Shown here piece after piece: positions 1-5,012 of a stretch of DNA of 5,012 nucleotides. Made by a program: the position numbers and the translations under genes. Each line of letters starts with the position of its first letter. Position 1 is the stretch's first letter. Origin of the DNA: CBDULQ01 sp965368115 (GTDB taxonomy: Bacteria > Pseudomonadota > Gammaproteobacteria > SZUA-229). Below the pieces are notes generated by a model. The model was not told the origin of the DNA. It searched no databases and worked only from the letters and a program-made list of their open reading frames with translations. The stretch is from contig CBDULQ010000244.1 of assembly GCA_965368115.1 (NCBI GenBank), positions 1 to 5,012 on the forward strand, in the 5' to 3' direction.

Positions 1-667
1 AGGGTATGGTGAGTCGGCGCTGGGCCGCCAGCGAGGCCTGGTCCAGCTGCTCCAGCTTGTCGAACAGGCCGTTCAGGTCGCGGGCATAGTTGTTCAGCAT
101 AAAACCGGCCACCGCATCCGGCAGCTCGAAGCCCCGGCTACGCGCCCGTTGCTGCAGGGCCTTCTGCTTGTCCGCATCGGCCAGACTGCGCAGCTGAATC
201 ACCGGTCCCCAGTTGAGCCGGGAACGCAGGTCCTCCAGACCCAGCGTCAGCTCATTCGGCGGCCAGCGGGTCGCGAATATCAGTCGATGCTGCTGCTCGC
301 GGATACGGTTGATGAAATCGAACAGGGCATGTTGCCAGTCATCCTGACCCGCCAGCAGCTGCAGATCGTCCAACGCCACCAGGTCGAGCTTTTCCATACC
401 CTGTAACAACTCCGGGGGATGCGCCATCACCTGGTCCAGCGGCAGGTAGGCACTGGTCAGCCCTTGCGCGGCAGCGGCCTGACAACTGGCCTGCAGCAGA
501 TGACTCTTGCCGGTACCCTGCTCACCCCATAACAGCACCTGGGGCTCGCCGGCGCCACTCGCGACCTGGCGCAGCAAATCCAGCGCCAGTCCGTTATCGC
601 CGCCGATGAAATTGTCATAGGTATAGGAATCCCGCAGCCGCAGGTCGAGGGCCAGTTGTTGCGACAT
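1..667 (-). CDS. hda: DnaA regulatory inactivator Hda (3' end cut by window)
   Basis: AAA+ protein related to DnaA domain III. In E. coli, Hda binds the DNA-loaded beta clamp and stimulates ATP hydrolysis by DnaA after initiation (RIDA), preventing re-initiation. The 222 visible residues include an N-terminal clamp-binding hexamer QLALDL (4-9), which resembles the family's QLSLPL. They also include Walker A GEQGTGKS (48-55), Walker B LVALDDLQ (96-103), a sensor 1-like FATRWPP (131-137), an arginine-finger-type LRSRLNWG (147-154) and a sensor 2-like YARDLNGL (194-201). The last visible residues, QRRLTIP, match a point about ten residues before the end of E. coli Hda (about 233 aa), so only the tail is missing. 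DnaA's N-terminal and DNA-binding domains are absent, which separates it from DnaA. The ATG overlaps the perM stop by one base (TGATG) and has no good Shine-Dalgarno, suggesting translational coupling to perM. Confidence 0.95.
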   Translation of the reverse strand, partial: MSQQLALDLRLRDSYTYDNFIGGDNGLALDLLRQVASGAGEPQVLLWGEQGTGKSHLLQASCQAAAAQGLTSAYLPLDQVMAHPPELLQGMEKLDLVALDDLQLLAGQDDWQHALFDFINRIREQQHRLIFATRWPPNELTLGLEDLRSRLNWGPVIQLRSLADADKQKALQQRARSRGFELPDAVAGFMLNNYARDLNGLFDKLEQLDQASLAAQRRLTIP

Positions 668-1734
668 CAGGCGGTGCCGTCGTCGAACAGGGTGCTCGCC
701 TTGTACTGTTCATGCACATGGCGCAACAGCACCGCCAGTACCGCCGCCACCGGCAGCGCCAGCAACACGCCGACGAAACCGAACAGCTGACCGCCGGCCA
801 GCACGGCAAAAATCACCGCCACCGGGTGCAGGCCGATACGATCACCGACCAGCAGGGGCGTGAGCACCATACCCTCCAGTGCCTGGCCGATACCGAAGAC
901 GATGAACACCGGAATCAGCTGCATCACATCGTGGGTCTGCAGCAACATGGCCACCGAAGCCACCAGAATGCCGAGGATGAAGCCCAGGTAGGGCACGAAA
1001 CTGACCAGCCCCGCCAGCATGCCGATGAGCAGGGCCAGTTTCAGGTCGATGACCCACAGTCCAAGGGAATAGATGGTACCCAGCGCCAGCATGACCAGGA
1101 ACTGGCCGCGCAGGAAAGCCGCCAGCACCTCGTCCGATTCCACCGCCAGCTTGACGATGACCGGCTCGTAGCTGCGTGGCAGTAACTCTCGCACCCGCGC
1201 CACCAGAATGTCCCAGTCGCGCAGCAGGTAGAAGGTGACCACCGGAATCAGCACCAGGTTGGCCAGCCAGGCCACCAGGGTGAGACCGGATTTGCTCACC
1301 GAAGAGAACAGGGTCATGGCGATACCGCCGGTCTTTGCCAGGTTCTTGCTGAGCATGGATTTCAATGCGGCAAGATCGAGCATGGCCGGATCGATGCCCA
1401 GCATGCCCGCCAGCCAGGGCAGAAACTTGGTCTGAATCACGTCGATGTATTTGGGGAAATTCGCCACCAGGTAGCTGATCTGGTTTTCCAGCAGCGGGAT
1501 CAGGATCAGTAGCAGGGCGACCAGCAGCAGTGACAATACGGCAAACACGATGACCACCGACAGGGTGCGCGACAGCTTACGCGCTTCCAGACGATCGGCG
1601 ATGGGGTCGCCCAGGTAGGCCAGCAGGGCGGCGGTAAAAAAAGGCGCCAGAATTGGCGCCAGCAGGTATAGCAGAAAGCCGAAGCCCGCTATGCCTGCCA
1701 GCAATAACCATTTCTGCGAATCACTGAGTACCAT
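667..1734 (-). CDS. perM: AI-2E family transporter / PerM-like inner-membrane protein
   Basis: A 355-residue polytopic inner-membrane protein of the AI-2E transporter family (PF01594), close in length to E. coli PerM (about 353 aa). Hydrophobic segments lie near residues 9-25, 26-42, 58-82, 148-172, 210-230, 233-262, 270-290 and 305-338, an eight-helix pattern with a large loop at about 83-147. Family-typical stretches are SFVPYLG (245-251), QALEGMVLTP (284-293), GDRIGLHPVAV (297-307) and GGQLFGFVGVLLALPVAA (314-331). Members have been linked to AI-2 export or to Na+/H+ antiport, but substrate cannot be read from sequence and the E. coli PerM role is unsettled. The ATG at 1734 lies 19 bases after the DUF2066 stop; the nearby upstream ATGs are out of frame. 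The only Shine-Dalgarno candidate is a GGGG about 14 bases upstream. The gene overlaps hda by one base. The symbol rests on family and on proximity to hda, as in E. coli. Confidence 0.9.
   Translation of the reverse strand: MVLSDSQKWLLLAGIAGFGFLLYLLAPILAPFFTAALLAYLGDPIADRLEARKLSRTLSVVIVFAVLSLLLVALLLILIPLLENQISYLVANFPKYIDVIQTKFLPWLAGMLGIDPAMLDLAALKSMLSKNLAKTGGIAMTLFSSVSKSGLTLVAWLANLVLIPVVTFYLLRDWDILVARVRELLPRSYEPVIVKLAVESDEVLAAFLRGQFLVMLALGTIYSLGLWVIDLKLALLIGMLAGLVSFVPYLGFILGILVASVAMLLQTHDVMQLIPVFIVFGIGQALEGMVLTPLLVGDRIGLHPVAVIFAVLAGGQLFGFVGVLLALPVAAVLAVLLRHVHEQYKASTLFDDGTA
1636..1660 (-). terminator. Terminator-shaped hairpin plus T7 inside 5' end of perM (candidate)
   Basis: Read on the minus strand, GGCGCCA (1660-1654), a four-base loop ATTC, and TGGCGCC (1649-1643) form a perfect 7-bp stem with six G:C pairs. 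It is followed immediately by seven T residues (1642-1636). This has the shape of an intrinsic terminator and lies about 75-100 bases downstream of the perM start, in the sense orientation. It encodes LAPILAPFF (residues 25-33). The stem is short, and it could be a by-product of two LAP repeats encoded with CTG-GCG-CCN. Function as an attenuator is inference. Confidence 0.3.
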
Positions 1735-1753
1735 GGGACCGCATCATACCCCA

Positions 1754-2989
1754 TCAGCCGTTGTAGCGGTAAGTCAGCATATTGACGACCGGCAGGGGTG
1801 GTGGCGTTGGCATTGTGGGCAAGGCAACGGGGTCGGCGTCTATAGCGGTTTCGGCCGCCTCATCCTGCGGCGGCACAGGCGCTTCAGCCGATGGCGCTGC
1901 GTCAGTAGACGGCGGCGTTACCGGTTGAAGAACTTGCGGCACCGGGGTTTCGACCGCCATGGGTGGCGGTGTATCGGGTAACAGGGTGCGCCCCAGAGCG
2001 ATGATACGGCGCAGATCGTCCTTGCCGCCGGTCAGATCGACATGAAACTGCACCCAGTTGTCTTCGACGCGGGTGGCATAGACCGATTTCACCGGCGCCA
2101 GTGAGCGCAGATACCGCACCGTGCTGGCGTAATTGCGCAGGCCGTCGACACCGTTCACATGCACCACCAGCTGACCCTGGTTGGCTACGTCTTCGAGTAC
2201 CGAAAAACGTGCTGCGATCTGATCGGTGGCCACGTCGACGCCACTGGCCATCAGCAGTTCCAGATCCAGCGCCTTCAAACGCCATTGCTGGGCCTGACCA
2301 TCGACGGCCAGCGACCAGTCCACTTTCCAGCTCGATCCCTGCCAGTCCATGCGACCGATGAGGACCGAATTCACCGCGTAGCGTTTGCTGGCACGCAGCA
2401 CCGGCCCCCAGAAACTGCCCCAGACATCGGCGAAGCTGACCACCGAGCGATCATCCTGGTCCATGCGTGGCCAGGTGATGGGCAGCCCCCGGCGCGCGGC
2501 TTCTTTCTCCGCCGCCTGCTTGATGGCGGACTGATCCTGATCACGCAGGATGTAACGATTCTTGCCGTCACGTACGGCGATCCACACCAGCACTTCGGGG
2601 CGTTGCTGACCCCATATCGGCAGTGCATTGTCCTGCAACAGACGCTTGATGGCACCTTCGTTGAACTGTACCCAGAGCTGGTATTCCGGTGGCGCATCAC
2701 TGCTTGCGGGCTGCTGTTCGGCCTCCGGTTTCTTCACCACCAGGTAACGATATTGCTGCACATAACGCGGCGCCAGGCGCAGGTCGATTCGGGTCGAGGA
2801 CAGACTGCTGCCGGAGACGCGGACCAGCACCTGGACGAAGGCCTGTTCGAACGCGGCATTGCGCAATTGACGATCCTGACCGGCCACGGGCAGGGTCACT
2901 TCATACAGGTTTTTGACCAGTGCAGCCTGGCCGGAAACGGGGATTAAAATGAAAAGCAGAAGGCTAAAAAAAGCAGCTCGTAAAGACAT
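1754..2989 (-). CDS. DUF2066 domain-containing exported protein
   Basis: A 411-residue protein of unknown function. The start was placed at the ATG at 2989 because it puts a clear signal peptide at the N-terminus: SLR, a hydrophobic core at residues 5-18, and likely cleavage after GQA at 20-22. The ORF could start 18 codons earlier at 3043, but that would bury the signal peptide and run across the divergent promoter region. A GAGAG about 12 bases upstream is a weak ribosome site. DUF2066-like features are LYEVTLPVAGQ (28-38), FVQVLVRVSG (51-60), LWVQFNEGAIKRLL (105-118), LPIWGQQRPEVLVWIAV (123-139) and SVLIGRM (208-214). A second basic/aromatic region spans about 272-335. Residues 340-400 are a Pro/Ala/Glu-rich, probably disordered linker ending in NMLTYRYNG. 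It is first in a leftward operon with perM and hda. It is likely periplasmic or envelope-associated; no catalytic motif is visible. Confidence 0.85.
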   Translation of the reverse strand: MSLRAAFFSLLLFILIPVSGQAALVKNLYEVTLPVAGQDRQLRNAAFEQAFVQVLVRVSGSSLSSTRIDLRLAPRYVQQYRYLVVKKPEAEQQPASSDAPPEYQLWVQFNEGAIKRLLQDNALPIWGQQRPEVLVWIAVRDGKNRYILRDQDQSAIKQAAEKEAARRGLPITWPRMDQDDRSVVSFADVWGSFWGPVLRASKRYAVNSVLIGRMDWQGSSWKVDWSLAVDGQAQQWRLKALDLELLMASGVDVATDQIAARFSVLEDVANQGQLVVHVNGVDGLRNYASTVRYLRSLAPVKSVYATRVEDNWVQFHVDLTGGKDDLRRIIALGRTLLPDTPPPMAVETPVPQVLQPVTPPSTDAAPSAEAPVPPQDEAAETAIDADPVALPTMPTPPPLPVVNMLTYRYNG

Positions 2990-3018
2990 ATTATTTAGTG
3001 GCTCTCGCTGTGAGCGTG

Positions 3019-3024
3019 TACAAT
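3019..3024 (+). promoter_or_regulatory. purM: Candidate -10 element of the purMN promoter
   Basis: TACAAT matches the sigma-70 -10 consensus TATAAT at five of six positions. It would place transcription start near 3031, giving a leader of about 32 bases that carries AGG as a weak Shine-Dalgarno before the purM ATG at 3063. The best -35 candidate, TTAGTG at 2995-3000 with an 18-base spacer, is poor, so the promoter may need an activator or the true -35 may be elsewhere. Confidence 0.4.
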
Positions 3025-3028
3025 ACCA
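3020..3028 (-). promoter_or_regulatory. Candidate extended -10 for the DUF2066-perM-hda operon
   Basis: On the minus strand, TGGTATTGT (3028-3020) reads as an extended -10: TGn followed by TATTGT, four of six to consensus. Transcription would start near 3012-3013, leaving about 22 bases before the DUF2066 ATG at 2989, including the GAGAG ribosome site. No convincing -35 is visible, which would fit extended -10 promoters. It overlaps the rightward -10 on the opposite strand. Confidence 0.25.
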
Positions 3029-3062
3029 CATCTTTGAGCGCACATGCTTTACCAGGTTTCCA

Positions 3063-4109
3063 ATGTCAGAATCAAATCAAAAAAATGCCCTGAGCTATCG
3101 CGATGCCGGGGTTGATATCGAGGCCGGCAACCAGCTGGTGGAACAGATCAAACCGCACGTTGCACGCACCATGCGCCCGGAAGTCATCGGCGGCCTGGGC
3201 GGTTTCGGTGCCCTGTTCGAAATTCCGCTCGATCGTTACAAACAACCGGTACTGGTATCCGGTACTGACGGCGTCGGCACCAAACTGAAACTGGCGCTGG
3301 AAATGAACAAACACGACACCATCGGTATCGACCTGGTAGCCATGTGCGTCAACGATATTCTGGTACTGGGTGCCGAACCTCTGTACTTCCTCGATTATTA
3401 CGCTACCGGCCATCTCGACAATGCCGTGGCGGCCGACGTCATCAAGGGTATTGCCGAAGGCTGTCTACAGGCGGGCGCAGCACTGACCGGCGGCGAGACC
3501 GCCGAAATGCCCGGCATGTATGGCGCCGGCGATTACGATCTGGCCGGCTTCTGCGTCGGCATCGTCGAAAAGAATGCCATTATCGACGGCAGCAAGGTGC
3601 AGGCCGGTGATGTACTCATCGGACTCAGCTCATCCGGCCCCCATTCCAACGGCTACTCGCTGGTGCGTAAAATCATCGAGGTGAGCCAGGCTCGACTCGA
3701 CGATAAATTCGAAGGCAGCACACTGGGCGAGGCCCTGCTGGCACCGACACGCATCTATGCTAAAAGTATTCATGCCCTGCTGCAGCAGGTCGATGTGCAT
3801 GCCATGTCTCACATTACCGGCGGCGGTCTGCTGGAAAATATTCCCCGCGTCATGCCCGACGACACCCGCGCACTGATTCAGTCATCGAGCTGGCAACTGC
3901 CGGCAGTGTTCCAGTGGCTGCAACAACAGGGTGGCGTCGTCGATCAGGAAATGTACCGCACCTTCAATTGCGGTGTCGGTATGGTTCTGGTGGTGGCCGC
4001 TGCGGATGCGGACAAAACCATCGGCCTGCTCAAGGACAACGGTGAACAGGCCTGGCGCCTGGGTGAAATCGTCAGTCATCCCGGTAAACCCGACGTCGTC
4101 ATCGAATAA
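3063..4109 (+). CDS. purM: Phosphoribosylformylglycinamidine cyclo-ligase (AIR synthetase)
   Basis: Fifth step of de novo purine synthesis: ATP-dependent cyclisation of FGAM to AIR, in the cytoplasm. At 348 residues it is close to E. coli PurM (345) and similar throughout. Signatures in order are LSYRDAGVDIEAGN (10-23), RPEVIGGLGGFGAL (38-51), SGTDGVGTKL (66-75, substrate/ATP-site region), DTIGIDLVAMCVNDIL (85-100), GAEPLYFLDYYATG (103-116), GGETAEMPGMY (143-153), GLSSSGPHSNGYSLVRKI (187-204), LAPTRIY (226-232), HITGGG (250-255) and MYRTFNCGVGM (297-307). This is the PurM/SelD (AIRS) ATP-binding fold. The ATG at 3063 was chosen because homology begins there; the open frame extends to 2913 only by running over the divergent promoter and DUF2066. 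Ribosome site AGG lies about seven bases upstream. It is first in an operon with purN, 54 bases before it. Confidence 0.98.
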   Translation: MSESNQKNALSYRDAGVDIEAGNQLVEQIKPHVARTMRPEVIGGLGGFGALFEIPLDRYKQPVLVSGTDGVGTKLKLALEMNKHDTIGIDLVAMCVNDILVLGAEPLYFLDYYATGHLDNAVAADVIKGIAEGCLQAGAALTGGETAEMPGMYGAGDYDLAGFCVGIVEKNAIIDGSKVQAGDVLIGLSSSGPHSNGYSLVRKIIEVSQARLDDKFEGSTLGEALLAPTRIYAKSIHALLQQVDVHAMSHITGGGLLENIPRVMPDDTRALIQSSSWQLPAVFQWLQQQGGVVDQEMYRTFNCGVGMVLVVAAADADKTIGLLKDNGEQAWRLGEIVSHPGKPDVVIE

Positions 4110-4117
4110 CTGAAACC

Positions 4118-4142
4118 GGTGAGCGACAGTGTATCGCTCACC
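4118..4142 (+). repeat. Perfect inverted repeat in the purM-purN gap
   Basis: GGTGAGCGA (4118-4126) and TCGCTCACC (4134-4142) are exact reverse complements, separated by a seven-base loop CAGTGTA. The stem is GC-rich and begins nine bases after the purM stop codon. The sequence after it is TGCAAAATC with no T tract, so it is not a standard intrinsic terminator. It ends 21 bases before the purN ATG and does not cover the likely ribosome site. Possible roles, all inferred, are protection of the purM mRNA 3' end, partial attenuation setting the PurM:PurN ratio, or a protein-binding palindrome. Confidence 0.75.
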
Positions 4143-4163
4143 TGCAAAATCACAGCGAAACAC

Positions 4164-4832
4164 ATGTCTTCACCTCTTCCAATCGTCGTGTTGATCTCCG
4201 GCAACGGCAGCAATCTGCAGGCCATCATCGATGCCGTGGAGAGCGGGCAATTAAACGCACGCATTCAGGCGGTGATTAGCAACAAGCCGCAAGCCTATGG
4301 TCTGCAAAGAGCACGTGACGCGGGTATCGAAGCCCATGCACTGGATCACCGTGACTACCCGGATCGCGCCAGCTTCGACCAGGCGCTGCAAACGCTGATC
4401 GATGGTTACCAACCGGCACTGGTCGTGCTGGCCGGCTTTATGCGCATCCTCACCGAGGCTTTTGTCGATCACTACGCCGCGCGCATGCTCAACATCCACC
4501 CCTCCCTGCTGCCCGAATTTCCCGGCCTGAATACGCATCAGCGTGCGCTGGATGCGGGTCATCGCCAGCACGGGGTTACCGTACATTTCGTCACCAATGA
4601 ACTGGACAGCGGACCACCGGTCCTACAGGCTGTAATTGAAGTGGATGCAGAGGATACAGCAGACAGCCTGGCGCAACGTATCCATGCACAGGAACATATT
4701 ATCTACCCCATGGCCATCGGCTGGTTTGCGGACGGCCGACTCGAATGCCGCGACAATCAGGCTCTGCTCGACAAACAGCCGATTACGACACCGCCTAGAT
4801 GGATTAACGATCACCTGGAATATCCACAATGA
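4164..4832 (+). CDS. purN: Phosphoribosylglycinamide formyltransferase 1 (GART)
   Basis: Third step of de novo purine synthesis: transfer of a formyl group from 10-formyltetrahydrofolate to GAR, giving FGAR. The 222 residues align well with E. coli PurN (212). The phosphate-binding loop is IVVLISGNGSNLQAIID (7-23). The folate and active-site segment is VVLAGFMRIL (87-96), then MLNIHPSLLPEFPGLNTH (108-125), then GVTVHFVTNELDSGPPVLQ (137-155). The catalytic triad equivalent to E. coli Asn106, His108 and Asp144 is Asn110, His112 and Asp148, all present. The C-terminal part contains AQEHIIYPMAIGWFADGRL (175-193). The ATG at 4164 was chosen because similarity starts directly after it; a GTG at 4119 would add 15 unrelated residues encoded by the hairpin. 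The ribosome site is weak (AGCGA, about five bases upstream). Its stop overlaps the next gene's start (ATGA). Confidence 0.98.
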   Translation: MSSPLPIVVLISGNGSNLQAIIDAVESGQLNARIQAVISNKPQAYGLQRARDAGIEAHALDHRDYPDRASFDQALQTLIDGYQPALVVLAGFMRILTEAFVDHYAARMLNIHPSLLPEFPGLNTHQRALDAGHRQHGVTVHFVTNELDSGPPVLQAVIEVDAEDTADSLAQRIHAQEHIIYPMAIGWFADGRLECRDNQALLDKQPITTPPRWINDHLEYPQ

Positions 4833-5012
4833 AAAAATGCGTGATCCTCACCCTACTCCTGGTTTTTCATTTACTACCGGCACAGGCGGTCGAAATTCCT
4901 CCTGATTTTGTCGCGCATTACAAACTGGAAAAATACAGCACCACCATCGGCGAAATCGATCTCAGGCTAAGTACTGAAAATGATAAACTGAATTATTCAT
5001 CCCATACCAAAC
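4829..5012 (+). CDS. DUF3108-type exported protein (5' fragment)
   Basis: Only the first 61 codons are in the window. The ATG overlaps the purN stop (ATGA), so translation is probably coupled. The protein begins MKKC and has a hydrophobic core at about residues 4-16 and a likely signal-peptidase site after PAQA (17-20). The mature start continues VEIPPDFVAHYKLEKYSTTIG (21-41) and then EIDLRL, a beta-strand-like pattern. The YKL...IGEIDLRL pattern and the position directly after purN fit DUF3108 proteins, which follow purN in Pseudomonas and other gammaproteobacteria as I recall. Cys4 lies in the signal's n-region, not in a lipobox. The function is unknown, with a periplasmic location inferred. 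The family call is moderate because most of the protein is outside the window. Confidence 0.7.
   Translation, partial: MKKCVILTLLLVFHLLPAQAVEIPPDFVAHYKLEKYSTTIGEIDLRLSTENDKLNYSSHTK

Larger units (their letters stand above)
2990..3062. promoter_or_regulatory. Divergent intergenic region between DUF2066 and purM
   Basis: These 73 bases are the only non-coding gap between the two divergent operons, so promoters for both are expected here. The region is AT-richer than the flanking genes. It holds -10-like elements on both strands around 3019-3028, a short inverted repeat CGCT-GTG-AGCG (3006-3016), and the hexamer TGAGCG twice in the same orientation (3011-3016 and 3035-3040). I find no match to the E. 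coli PurR operator ACGCAAACGTTTGCGT, so purine repression by an E. coli-type PurR is not supported by sequence. There is no riboswitch-length leader. Confidence 0.6.

Noticed and set aside
712..1185. 157-codon Gln/His-rich open frame on the plus strand
   Set aside because: Antisense shadow of the hydrophobic perM frame; Gln/His richness is what reversed Leu/Val/Ala codons of a membrane protein yield.
2159..2947. 262-codon open frame on the plus strand opposite DUF2066
   Set aside because: Antisense to a gene with a signal peptide and family motifs; the translation shows no recognisable domain, no ribosome site and a composition typical of a reverse-complement shadow.
2965..2971. Run of seven A (T on the minus strand) near the DUF2066 start
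   Set aside because: Encodes Phe codons in the signal peptide; there is no stable GC-rich stem upstream of it, so it is not a terminator, and the frame is intact so there is no frameshift evidence.
2990..3043. Upstream start for the DUF2066 gene at 3043
   Set aside because: Would bury a clear signal peptide beginning at the 2989 ATG and would cross the proposed promoter elements.
2913..3062. 50-codon N-terminal extension of purM
   Set aside because: Runs over the divergent promoter and the start of DUF2066, has no similarity to PurM, and homology begins right after the ATG at 3063.
2990..3062. PurR operator or purine riboswitch upstream of purM
   Set aside because: No ACGCAAACGTTTGCGT-like palindrome, and the leader is too short for a purine riboswitch aptamer.
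4119..4163. GTG-initiated N-terminal extension of purN
   Set aside because: The 15 extra residues would be encoded by the inverted repeat and have no counterpart in PurN; the ATG at 4164 fits the family length.
4820..4828. DnaA-box-like ATATCCACA (one mismatch to TTATCCACA)
   Set aside because: Single isolated match inside the purN 3' end with no cluster of boxes or AT-rich unwinding element; expected by chance even though hda is nearby.

Overview
This is a compact chromosomal core-genome segment from a gammaproteobacterium, probably free-living and moderately GC-rich. The evidence is close residue-level similarity of PurM, PurN and Hda to the Escherichia coli proteins as I remember them, plus a gene neighbourhood typical of that class. 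I cannot name a genus. I see no mobile element, CRISPR array, tRNA, rRNA or defence gene, and almost all of the sequence is coding.

Layout: two operons diverge from a 73-bp intergenic region at about 2990-3062. The leftward operon (minus strand) holds a secreted or periplasmic DUF2066 protein (2989 to 1754), an AI-2E/PerM-family eight-helix membrane protein (1734 to 667) and hda (667 to beyond base 1). perM and hda share one base (TGATG). The rightward operon (plus strand) holds purM (3063-4109), purN (4164-4832) and the first 61 codons of an exported DUF3108-type protein (4829 to beyond 5012). purN and the last gene overlap by four bases (ATGA).

Function: PurN and PurM catalyse steps 3 and 5 of de novo purine synthesis and are co-transcribed here, as is common. 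Hda, with the DNA-loaded sliding clamp, promotes ATP hydrolysis by DnaA and so limits replication initiation. PerM-family, DUF2066 and DUF3108 proteins are envelope proteins without a firm role. In E. coli, hda, perM, purM and purN also lie close together, but with upp-uraA in the position that DUF2066 and perM occupy here.

Nothing here looks like a new multi-gene system. The signals most worth a second look are non-coding. One is a terminator-shaped hairpin plus T7 tract inside the 5' end of perM (1636-1660). The second is a perfect 9-bp inverted repeat between purM and purN (4118-4142). The third is a pair of overlapping, opposed -10-like elements in the divergent promoter region.
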